From Tannerellaceae bacterium (GTDB lineage Bacteria; Bacteroidota; Bacteroidia; Bacteroidales; Tannerellaceae), in the NCBI GenBank assembly GCA_031273385.1, contig JAISRY010000100.1:1-7108 (forward strand): 7,108 nucleotides of DNA. The letters are read 5' to 3'. Positions 1-6,406 of this stretch are shown here, piece by piece (the stretch's first letter is position 1; every line of letters begins with the position of its first letter). The position numbers and the translations under genes are program-made. The notes below the pieces were generated by a model, which was not told the DNA's origin, made no database searches, and saw only the letters and a list, made by a program, of their open reading frames with translations.

Positions 1-2058
1 GGTTCCGCCCCAGAGTTCTTCGGCGAGCTGCTGCACTTGGCTGTCACATGCGGGGTAATCCGAAAGGCTCGGGCTTTTTTCGGGCGGCAGTCCAATCACG
101 GTAGCGCCGTCGCGCACCAGTCCGCCGATCTTTTCGAGCAGGGCGGGCGTCATGGTTTTCCAGCAGGGCAAGGCCAGCAGACGGTAAGTCGCGCCGCTGG
201 GGAAAACGACCATGCCGTCCTTTACCGTTGCGCTGTACAGCAGGCTTGGCGGACAACCGTCGAAGTTGTAGCCTTTGCGGTCGGGCATGGCGGGGGTGGT
301 GTATTCATACGCCGATTCGGGGGCGAGGAAGACGTGCGGCGCATTTTCGGGCGTGAGGTAGAGCACGTCGGCCACGGTGCGTCCCTGCTGCAAGAGGTAC
401 TGGCAACGCGCCACGTAGCGGTGGTAGGCATCGGAGAGATACCACCATGTCTGGTTGCGGTCCCAATGTACGCCATAAGGCCCCATGGTCATGCCGGGGC
501 GCAGGTTGTCGGGTAGCGGTTGGTGCTGGAAGGTGTGATAGAAGAAGCGGTTGATGCCTGCGGCAAATGCCCATTCCCCCTGGTTCTTCATGGAAGCGGG
601 ATGCTGCGCCCAGTTGTCAACGGCGGTAAAGGATTCCGCCGGAACGACGGCTTGCCCGATCAGGTGGGAGATAGAGGCGCCCTCGCCGGGGCTGAACGCG
701 GTGACGATATGCTGCCCGAGGCTCCAAAATTCGCACATCGGCACGTCGGCGGCGGCAGCCAATTCGAGGTCGGCGGCAGGGGTCATGTCGTAAGGCTCAA
801 TGGATAGCCCCAGTCCGTAACGGTGTGCATAGCGGCGGACGAAGCCGACATGGTTCTCGACGACCAGCTCCTGCATGGTTTGCCGCAAATCCCAGAGGAA
901 ACGTTCGCTCTCCTCGCGGCTTTGCACCATGACGCCGGCATAGGCCGGATAAAACGGCAACGGGTCGTACCCCCTGCGGCGGGTAAATTCTTCGCGGAAG
1001 CGAGGCGTCCAGTTCTGCGCACCCATTTCCCAACTGTCGATATGCAGCATGGAGAGGCCTCCTTCGGGTTTGGCTTTCTGGAAACCCGTGCGCTTGAACA
1101 GTGTTTCGGTAAATTGGTCGAAATGGGCTTGCATGGCTACCGTGTCGCACTTGTCGGCTTCAAAGCCCACGCCGGGTATGGGCGCCGGACGTGTCGCCGC
1201 GCCATTGTTGCGGCTGCCGAAGCGCATCACCGTCCATTTGCCCGCGGGGACGTCCCAGACCAACGAACCGTCGGCCTGCAGCTTGTCGGAAAGGTCGATG
1301 ACGGCGCTCTTCTCTACGGCCTTATCGCCGTCTTGTGCAGCAAAGGCTTCGAAAACGGGCAGGAACTGCTTCACGCTGTCCGCCGAACTGAACGGACGGC
1401 GGTAGTAGAGGGCTTTCTCGTCGATCTCTTTCATATTGACGTAGGCATAGTCGTTTCCGGGCGTGCGGTCTGTACCGATTCGCGCGACATCCGCCGGAAA
1501 AGCCAGCACAGCGACATCTTCATAATACTCCTCCCACTGTTGCAGGGCGCTTGGCGTGAACGCCCATTCACCGAAAAACGGCTTGCGCGGGGCGGGCTTG
1601 GGGAGTTGTAGCGTCTGCTTCCCTGCGCCCTCGACATCCACCGAGGCGTGTACCAGGTGCTGCATGGACTGCTCCGGCTTGACCCACGGCCCGCCGCTCC
1701 CCGTCCAGCCCGGCCCGATACCCAGCGTGATGTAGATACCCAGGCGTTCGGATTCCGTCACGGCATGGGCGAAGAGGTCTTTCCATTCATCGCTGAGAAA
1801 GTCCACCTTTCCGCGCGGAACGCCGACGTTCACTTCAAGATAAATCACATGGCTGATGCCTACCTGTTTCATCGACTCCAAATCCTTGGTAATCCCCTCT
1901 TTCGAGATATTCCCATCCATAAAATACCAATAAACCCCAGGATGAGCCGAAACCGGCGGGTTCAAGAAGTTCTCCTCCAACGAGGAGAGGCTTGCGTCTT
2001 TACAGGAGAAAAAGAGACAAACCGTGAGAAAGAAAAATAATTTAGAATAATGTTTCAT
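1..2058 (-). CDS. Glycoside hydrolase family 106 (alpha-L-rhamnosidase-type) lipoprotein, 3' end missing
   Basis: This reading frame stays open for 686 codons, from the ATG at 2058 to the left edge; I checked every codon for stops. Residues 1-19 form a lipoprotein signal: MKHYSKL, a hydrophobic stretch, then the lipobox FFSC with the acylated Cys at 19, followed by KD. This predicts an outer-membrane or periplasmic lipoprotein. The mature start (NPPVSAHPGVYWYFMDGNIS, then GITKDLESMKQVGISHVIY) is the typical GH106 entry, where family members cleave terminal L-rhamnose from pectin or other plant glycans. Other family-like stretches are HIDSWEMGAQNW (D341, E344), RRRGYDPLPFYPAYAG, VPAESFT (E475) and INRFFYHTFQHQ (Y507-Q513). 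E475 and E344 are candidate active-site acids, but I cannot assign them firmly. GH106 proteins run to about 1,000 residues, so a third or more lies outside the window. The gene is GC-rich, like mnmE and unlike the genes between them. No SusC/SusD partner is visible. The family call is good; the substrate is inferred. Confidence 0.87.
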   Translation of the reverse strand, partial: MKHYSKLFFFLTVCLFFSCKDASLSSLEENFLNPPVSAHPGVYWYFMDGNISKEGITKDLESMKQVGISHVIYLEVNVGVPRGKVDFLSDEWKDLFAHAVTESERLGIYITLGIGPGWTGSGGPWVKPEQSMQHLVHASVDVEGAGKQTLQLPKPAPRKPFFGEWAFTPSALQQWEEYYEDVAVLAFPADVARIGTDRTPGNDYAYVNMKEIDEKALYYRRPFSSADSVKQFLPVFEAFAAQDGDKAVEKSAVIDLSDKLQADGSLVWDVPAGKWTVMRFGSRNNGAATRPAPIPGVGFEADKCDTVAMQAHFDQFTETLFKRTGFQKAKPEGGLSMLHIDSWEMGAQNWTPRFREEFTRRRGYDPLPFYPAYAGVMVQSREESERFLWDLRQTMQELVVENHVGFVRRYAHRYGLGLSIEPYDMTPAADLELAAAADVPMCEFWSLGQHIVTAFSPGEGASISHLIGQAVVPAESFTAVDNWAQHPASMKNQGEWAFAAGINRFFYHTFQHQPLPDNLRPGMTMGPYGVHWDRNQTWWYLSDAYHRYVARCQYLLQQGRTVADVLYLTPENAPHVFLAPESAYEYTTPAMPDRKGYNFDGCPPSLLYSATVKDGMVVFPSGATYRLLALPCWKTMTPALLEKIGGLVRDGATVIGLPPEKSPSLSDYPACDSQVQQLAEELWGGT

Positions 2059-2088
2059 GGTATATAAGTATAATTTATTATCACTGTG

Positions 2089-2096
2089 CAAATGTA
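2089..2096 (-). promoter_or_regulatory. Bacteroidetes -7 element for the GH106 gene
   Basis: On the minus strand this reads TACATTTG, a full match to the Bacteroidetes -7 consensus TAnnTTTG. It lies 30 bases upstream of the GH106 ATG and a few bases past the hipA stop. No good TTTG -33 element sits at the usual 19-21 base distance; there is only a T-run (TTTT, 2111-2114) at 14 bases. The promoter may therefore be weak, or may need an activator, as is common for glycan-use genes. Confidence 0.5.
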
Positions 2097-2101
2097 GCTA
2101 T

Positions 2102-3361
2102 TTAATTTCTAAAAGCGGTACTCATCCTATCTTGCTCATCCCTTGATATGTTGTATTTGCTGGCGACCTGTTTCCAGTGCGAAACGGCATGGCCTGTATT
2201 TTTAATAATGTTAGCCGCTGCGTCGTTTTTTAACCTGAAAAAGGGCGCTACTTCGGCAGCTAAATCTAAATTCAAAGAATTGTCGTGTGCCGAGATATTC
2301 AATTTCAAACCCGTTCCCCATGGATTCGGATTGATATCATACGCCGGGGATAATACCCAACCGGCATTAGTCAATAAAAAACCATGGTTTCGTAAATGGT
2401 CATCCGTATTACTCACACAAATAGAAAACACGATGCGTTTGAATAATTCCTCCAAATCCTGGCTTACATTGGCGCTTTTGCGGATAATAAATTCGACGAT
2501 TTCCAAATAACTGACGCCATCCTGAACATTCGTACCATCCGTATAGCCTAACAAGGTCATTACGGAAGCAAAATGGATGCGCTTGCCAAGAACATTCCTG
2601 TCAAAACGTTTCGTTAAAAAAGTATGGTACTTACCATAAAATGGTTCCGCCATCGCTTGAGCGACATGCAATCCGGCCATTTGTGCCAATTCGTTGGTAA
2701 CCATCTCCCATGCCCCCATATCATAGAGATCGCCTTTGCTCGGGAATTTAGCAATCCAAAGAGAGCCGTTGGTATCCATTACGCCTGCTTTAGGCCTTGC
2801 CCCACCCAGGGAAGAGCCGGGCGCGAACAGCATATACAACCATTTCAACAGTTCGGCGTCGTTTTCTATCACCTCACTCTCTAACTGATAACTGGCTTGT
2901 TCGAGTTCCCGGATAGAAGTCCATGGAGGCGTTGAGAATTTGCGGTCGTTATTCATAAAAGCGCCCGTTGCCGTTTCCTTAAACCGCAGGCCACCCATGC
3001 GATGCTCGTCATATACACCCATTAAATAGTCTGATTCATTCAGCTTTTTTCGCGGACGATGTTCTATCCGGGCAAGGATAGACTCCCGCCTGTCCATCAA
3101 TACTCTCCCCCATCTGTCCGGCGAAGAATCCAAAAATACGCCAAAATTACTTTTCTCATCACGCAGGTATTGATGCCCTGCATAGTGCCCCAGATCGGGG
3201 TCGATCTCTTGGGCAAAGTCCGATTGCAGCCATTGCTCGGCATACTCAAAAGAAAATATCTCTTTTCCACGAGCGTACGAAGAGCGTAAAGTTCCGACGA
3301 ATTGAGGCATTTCGAGGCTTTCCCAATCGGCATAAACGACTATTTCTGTTGGCTCATTCAT
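2102..3361 (-). CDS. hipA: HipA-family serine/threonine kinase toxin
   Basis: A 419-residue HipA-type kinase. In E. coli, HipA phosphorylates glutamyl-tRNA synthetase, halting translation and inducing dormancy; the target here is unknown. Residues 1 to about 125 match the N-terminal subdomain, including the SPDRWGRVLMDRRE stretch (80-93). The kinase core follows: glycine-rich loop SSLGGARPKA (183-192), ATP-contacting lysine in WIAKF (K205), LTKRFDR (249-255), catalytic loop NTDDHLRN (318-325, D320 as presumed base), and the Mg-binding AYDIN (D342). S184 aligns with the autophosphorylated Ser150 of E. coli HipA. The kinase core therefore looks intact. It is one full-length chain, not the split HipS/HipT form. 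Its ATG overlaps the hipB stop by 8 bases (ATGAATGA), implying translational coupling with the antitoxin first. Base composition is much lower in GC than the downstream GH106 gene. Confidence 0.93.
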   Translation of the reverse strand: MNEPTEIVVYADWESLEMPQFVGTLRSSYARGKEIFSFEYAEQWLQSDFAQEIDPDLGHYAGHQYLRDEKSNFGVFLDSSPDRWGRVLMDRRESILARIEHRPRKKLNESDYLMGVYDEHRMGGLRFKETATGAFMNNDRKFSTPPWTSIRELEQASYQLESEVIENDAELLKWLYMLFAPGSSLGGARPKAGVMDTNGSLWIAKFPSKGDLYDMGAWEMVTNELAQMAGLHVAQAMAEPFYGKYHTFLTKRFDRNVLGKRIHFASVMTLLGYTDGTNVQDGVSYLEIVEFIIRKSANVSQDLEELFKRIVFSICVSNTDDHLRNHGFLLTNAGWVLSPAYDINPNPWGTGLKLNISAHDNSLNLDLAAEVAPFFRLKNDAAANIIKNTGHAVSHWKQVASKYNISRDEQDRMSTAFRN

Positions 3362-3686
3362 TGTTGTTTGCCGTTTTTTTCCTGGGCGCCCGTTTCTTCA
3401 CTAATATCTCGGCATCCTGCAATTTCCGGCCGAGTACATCATCGGCAACCATATTCGATAAACCTTTCTCCAAACCCAACACAAAAAGTACTTGCGCATA
3501 ATAGCCCATAGAAACGCCGGGTTCCCCCTTTTCTATCAGCCAAAGGGTGGAGCGGGAGATACCTGCACGTTCGGCAACCTGCTCAGCACTCAGTTTCCGG
3601 CGGAGCCGGGCCAGTTTGATGTCTTCGCCTAATTCTTCCAGAATCTTGGTAAGCCGAGGCAGTAAGGTGTACTTTAAACGCTTCAT
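3354..3686 (-). CDS. hipB: HipB-like XRE-family antitoxin and repressor
   Basis: A 110-residue protein with a helix-turn-helix of the XRE/Cro-CI class at about residues 20-75. The recognisable core is LSAEQVAERAGISRSTLWLIEKG, with Q36, A38 and the ISRSTLW recognition helix typical of the family. The C-terminal tail is strongly basic (VKKRAPRKKT) and ends in NNNE. HipB proteins bind the cognate HipA kinase, neutralise it, and repress their own operon as dimers. The role here is inferred from sequence class plus the 8-base overlap with hipA. The ATG at 3686 is supported by a full Bacteroidetes promoter ending 18 bases upstream. The N-terminal extension (MKRLKYTLLPRLTKILEELG) is longer than in minimal HipB proteins. 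An unrelated orphan XRE regulator is possible in principle, but the coupled kinase makes HipB the clear choice. Confidence 0.9.
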   Translation of the reverse strand: MKRLKYTLLPRLTKILEELGEDIKLARLRRKLSAEQVAERAGISRSTLWLIEKGEPGVSMGYYAQVLFVLGLEKGLSNMVADDVLGRKLQDAEILVKKRAPRKKTANNNE

Positions 3687-3739
3687 AATGTTTTATATTT
3701 TGCACAAATGTAGTCGTTTTGTCTTATATATCAAACATT
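3687..3739. promoter_or_regulatory. Candidate HipB operator: inverted repeat bracketing the promoter
   Basis: AATGTTT (3687-3693) and AAACATT (3733-3739) are perfect 7-base inverted arms. Each has an AT-rich inner extension, TATAT (3694-3698) and ATATA (3726-3730), offset by two bases. The right arm covers the -33 TTTG, and the left arm abuts the hipB start codon. A second small dyad, TTTGCACAAA (3699-3708, arms TTTG/CAAA), overlaps the end of the -7 element. The placement suits autorepression by HipB dimers at paired sites, as in E. coli hipBA. The arms are AT-rich and short, so chance is not excluded. Confidence 0.45.
3705..3735 (-). promoter_or_regulatory. hipBA promoter (-33 TTTG / -7 TACATTTG)
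   Basis: On the minus strand TTTG (3735-3732) is followed by exactly 19 bases and then TACATTTG (3712-3705). This fits the Bacteroidetes sigma-ABfr consensus TTTG-N19-21-TAnnTTTG in both elements and in spacing. It lies wholly inside the 64-base gap between the ykgJ-like stop and the hipB ATG, so hipBA can be transcribed independently of the genes upstream. Confidence 0.8.
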
Positions 3740-3750
3740 ATGCAAGATAT

Positions 3751-4275
3751 TTATCGGCGATAACGATTGCCACGACGGAATCTGACTTCATCTTTCAGAT
3801 CTTCCATTATATTGAATACGATAGGACAAACCGAATAAAAGTCTATCATTCCCCATAAACGAGAAATGAAGTCCTTTTTTTGTGTGTGAGGATACGTTCG
3901 ACATTCCTGGGGGCGGATTTCATAAATACTGCACGATTTTCCATCAAGATAACGGCAAGGTAAGTGTTTAAAGGAAACGTCGCCAAACTCCCCTTTTTCG
4001 CAGTACCGATCCTGGTATTCCGCTGTTGAGATGCCCTCTAACCGGGCATATTGCTCTATTTCTTTCGGTTTAACCTCCGGCTTTAATACCGTACAACAAT
4101 TCGCACATTGCCGGCAATCAATTGCACTGGTGATGTCACGATGCAAGCGGTGTACAATCTTATCCACATCATCATCGCATCCTTTCAGAAACGACCGGAA
4201 TCGAATGTTTTCGTCTTCTCTAACCTTAGCAAGAGCCGCTATTTTAGACAAATCTGTTTCAATAAACTGTTTCAT
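3751..4275 (-). CDS. YkgJ-family cysteine-cluster protein (putative metal-binding)
   Basis: A 174-residue soluble protein with the signature of the YkgJ / CxxCxxCC family, predicted to bind zinc or iron (possibly an Fe-S cluster). The cluster is C54-x2-C57-x2-C60-C61 (CRQCANCC). It is followed by the usual downstream cysteines C107 (LPCRYLDG), C115 (SCSIYEIRP), C125 (ECRTYPH) and C150 (SVCPIVFN). All motif positions expected of the family are present, so the protein looks intact. The C-terminus is arginine-rich (RFRRGNRYRR). No substrate or partner is established for the family. The gene starts 19 bases after the RhuM-type gene with no promoter between them, so they are probably co-transcribed. 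It ends 64 bases before hipB, which has its own promoter. Confidence 0.88.
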   Translation of the reverse strand: MKQFIETDLSKIAALAKVREDENIRFRSFLKGCDDDVDKIVHRLHRDITSAIDCRQCANCCTVLKPEVKPKEIEQYARLEGISTAEYQDRYCEKGEFGDVSFKHLPCRYLDGKSCSIYEIRPQECRTYPHTQKKDFISRLWGMIDFYSVCPIVFNIMEDLKDEVRFRRGNRYRR

Positions 4276-4294
4276 ATTATCAACTATTCATTAC

Positions 4295-5302
4295 TTAATT
4301 ATTGCTTTGTTCTTTTAACGCTTTGATCGCCCTGTCGAAATCGCTTTCATATTGCAACATCTCTTTATGGCGGTATTCCTCAAATTCTTTGGTCGCTTTC
4401 TCGATGGCTTGCTTATGGGAAATCGTCCCGGCATCATTGAGTAAAGGGCGATTGCTGACCGACAACAAATGATCTAATTTATCAATCCATTGCTGCATCG
4501 TCATCGGTTTTTGTTCAATGGCTTGTAGCTCTGCGTAATCGAGATATTGGGATACTAACAAATTGAGTACTTGCAATTCTCGTTCCGATAAATAATTCTT
4601 TGCAATTTTGACGTCATCCCGCGTGATGTAATCACCCTTGAAATTAGTCATGCCCACCATCGGTTTGTTGGCATCTACTCTTTCGTAAATCACTTCTGCT
4701 GCCGTATGCTGGTGTGCGGCATAGTGCATTTTATTTTGCACGGTGGCGAAGAACATCCGGGTTATATTTGTCCGTGGGTCATAATCTATTGCTGTGGCAT
4801 AAATATCGGTGACCTGCTGATACAGATTGCGTTCACTCGAACGAATATCCCTAATGCGTTGAAGTAATTCGCGGAAATACCGGTTGCCGTTCCCCTTGAG
4901 ACGTTCATCGTCAAGGGTAAACCCTTTCTGAATATATTCGTGCAACCGCTGTGTCGCCCATTGGCGGAAGCGTGTAGCCACCTGCGATTTCACGCGATAG
5001 CCAACGGCGATAATCATGTCCAGATTGTAGTGTTCTATTTGCCGTTTGACGGAACGGTTGCCTTCCTGACGAACTATTAAGAAATTCTGAATAGTTCGAT
5101 TTTCGACTAACTCACCATCTTCTAAAATGCTTTTAATGTGCATATTGATATTTGGCACGCTCGTGTCAAATAACTCTGCAATTTGAAACTGCGAAAGCCA
5201 AACGTCTTCGCCATCGAAACGGACATTGACGTTGGTTATGCCGTTATCATCCTGATATAAGACGAATTGGCCGCTATTTGGTTGTAATTGATTGTTGGGC
5301 AT
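4295..5302 (-). CDS. RhuM-family protein (virulence_RhuM domain)
   Basis: A 335-residue protein of the RhuM family, named after a Salmonella pathogenicity-island gene of unknown biochemical role. The N-terminus (FVLYQDDNG, VNVRFDGEDVWLSQFQIAELF) enters a predicted helix-turn-helix at about 34-60. Next come the conserved YNLDMIIAVGYRVKSQVATRFRQWAT stretch (92-117, related to Bro/KilA-type DNA-binding proteins) and the family's C-terminal core VQNKMHYAAHQHTAAEVIYERVDANKPMVGM (188-208). Residues about 293-331 look like a charged helix. I chose ATG 5302 because it begins 11 bases after the ATPase stop and gives the usual family N-terminus. An in-frame ATG at 5335 would add 11 residues and overlap the ATPase gene by 22 bases. 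RhuM genes are often found in accessory regions and near restriction systems; no restriction gene is visible here. DNA binding is inferred from the N-terminal half. Confidence 0.88.
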   Translation of the reverse strand: MPNNQLQPNSGQFVLYQDDNGITNVNVRFDGEDVWLSQFQIAELFDTSVPNINMHIKSILEDGELVENRTIQNFLIVRQEGNRSVKRQIEHYNLDMIIAVGYRVKSQVATRFRQWATQRLHEYIQKGFTLDDERLKGNGNRYFRELLQRIRDIRSSERNLYQQVTDIYATAIDYDPRTNITRMFFATVQNKMHYAAHQHTAAEVIYERVDANKPMVGMTNFKGDYITRDDVKIAKNYLSERELQVLNLLVSQYLDYAELQAIEQKPMTMQQWIDKLDHLLSVSNRPLLNDAGTISHKQAIEKATKEFEEYRHKEMLQYESDFDRAIKALKEQSNN

Positions 5303-5313
5303 AATTTTACGAG

Positions 5314-6333
5314 TTAATAATTCTCCCTTAGCCATATCTCAAAGAACTTGTCGTATATGCTGTAATTGCCATCGAAGAAAGTGATAAAATCTTTCTCGAG
5401 TAGCCCTTTTATTGCAGACTGAACGGAGCTTGGTGAAGCCAGGGCGTATTTTTTTACAAATTCACCGGAGGTTATAGCCTTGGCGTTACCCTCTTTTGCA
5501 ATGGCAACAAGTAGGTCTTTCTGCTTTTCAGGGAGGCGGAAGAGCGTTTCCTGGTAGTTGAACCTGTATGAATCCACCACCGATGCAATAGCCGGATCGA
5601 TCATAGATTCGTCGCAGGTAGCTCCGATAGGCGTAAACGCAAAAAGCACATTGAGCGTCTTCTGCACATACCACGTCACGCCTCCGAATTTTTCATATAC
5701 AATCCTGACTGTCTCCGGGGTAATGATTCTATCCGCTTTTTTGAAATGGTTACAAGCAAAATCCATGTATTTTTCTATCTCTATGCTGTCAAGGTGCATC
5801 ATCGAAACACTTTGATAGAATGGCCGGGATGCACTCAAAAACATATTTCCCATCGTGTGACGCTGACTGCCTGCAAATATAAAGCGAGCATTATTGCAGT
5901 GTTGGATGTGTGTTCTGAGCAGGGCTTCCACGTTCTTTTCGGGGTAATTCGTTATCTGCTGAAATTCGGCAATGGCAACAATACAGGGCTTATTTGCCTT
6001 TGCAAGATAGTTGAAAATCTCATCAAGTGTAGTTACCTTCCCAAAAGGTTTAAGGCTTTCAAGAATAACCTTACTCAGAGAGAAGATAAAATCACGCAGC
6101 GATTTAGTCGCATAAATATCAACGAAGAAAGTATAATACTCTTTCGAAAACGCTTTCGAATGGAAACAGTGTTGGATCAACCCCGTTTTGCCCATCCTGC
6201 GTGTAGAGATAATGGCAAGGTTATTCCCGTTCACTATTTCCCGAATCAATTGTTTACTTTCCGTCTCTCTGTCACAAAAGTAATCGGCCGATACATATCC
6301 GCCGGTTATAAAAGGATTATTTATTCTCGTCAT
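5314..6333 (-). CDS. Archaeal-type AAA ATPase with winged-helix C-terminus, Walker B altered
   Basis: A 339-residue P-loop protein of the ATPase_2 (archaeal-like, STAND-related) family, which is present in many copies in gut Bacteroidales; its role is unknown. The opening NPFITGGYVSADYFCDRETE and the Walker A ISTRRMGKTGL (42-52, K49, T50) are canonical. The Walker B region reads CIVAIAEFQQI (117-127): the family normally has IDEFQ, so the Mg-coordinating aspartate is A122 here, while E123 is kept. Sensor-like FAGSQRH (153-159) and SRPFYQS (169-175) follow. The C-terminal 75 residues (LPEKQKDLLVAIAKEG to KFFEIWLRENY) resemble the family's winged helix. As I recall, relatives are about 370-390 residues with extra sequence between SLSKVILESL and TLDEIF, so this copy seems internally shortened. 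It begins 73 bases after mnmE and probably leads the ATPase-RhuM-YkgJ transcript. Confidence 0.85.
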   Translation of the reverse strand: MTRINNPFITGGYVSADYFCDRETESKQLIREIVNGNNLAIISTRRMGKTGLIQHCFHSKAFSKEYYTFFVDIYATKSLRDFIFSLSKVILESLKPFGKVTTLDEIFNYLAKANKPCIVAIAEFQQITNYPEKNVEALLRTHIQHCNNARFIFAGSQRHTMGNMFLSASRPFYQSVSMMHLDSIEIEKYMDFACNHFKKADRIITPETVRIVYEKFGGVTWYVQKTLNVLFAFTPIGATCDESMIDPAIASVVDSYRFNYQETLFRLPEKQKDLLVAIAKEGNAKAITSGEFVKKYALASPSSVQSAIKGLLEKDFITFFDGNYSIYDKFFEIWLRENY

Positions 6334-6356
6334 CGCCTGCTAGATTTATCAATACG

Positions 6357-6364
6357 CGAATGTA
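6357..6364 (-). promoter_or_regulatory. Possible -7 element for the ATPase-RhuM-YkgJ unit
   Basis: TACATTCG on the minus strand is one mismatch from TAnnTTTG and lies 23 bases upstream of the ATPase ATG. No TTTG is found 19-21 bases further upstream; the closest partial match, TTGG at 6376-6379, is only 11 bases away. The unit may have a weak promoter here or be read through from mnmE. Confidence 0.25.
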
Positions 6365-6406
6365 ATTATTATTTTCCAATAATCATGCTCTGGTAAAGTA
6401 ACTTCA

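Noticed and set aside
823..1611. Plus-strand open frame of 262 codons opposite the GH106 gene
   Set aside because: It is antisense to a 686-codon frame with a clear lipoprotein signal and family motifs. Its translation has no recognisable domain and is a by-product of high GC.
2059..2101. Second copy of the mnmE end (right attachment site) before GH106
   Set aside because: No resemblance to the last 18 bases of mnmE on either strand; the stretch is AT-rich and explained by the -7 element.
3687..3750. Terminator after the YkgJ-type gene
   Set aside because: No GC-rich stem with a T-run is present. The visible dyad brackets the hipBA promoter and better fits an operator.
6368..6383. Hairpin ATTATT-TTCC-AATAAT after mnmE as a terminator
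   Set aside because: The stem is only six A-T pairs with no GC and no following U-run, and it lies next to a possible promoter. It is too weak to call a terminator.
5746..6396. Plus-strand open frame of 216 codons opposite the ATPase gene
   Set aside because: It is antisense to the Walker motifs of the real gene, has no family features, and runs across the intergenic gap.
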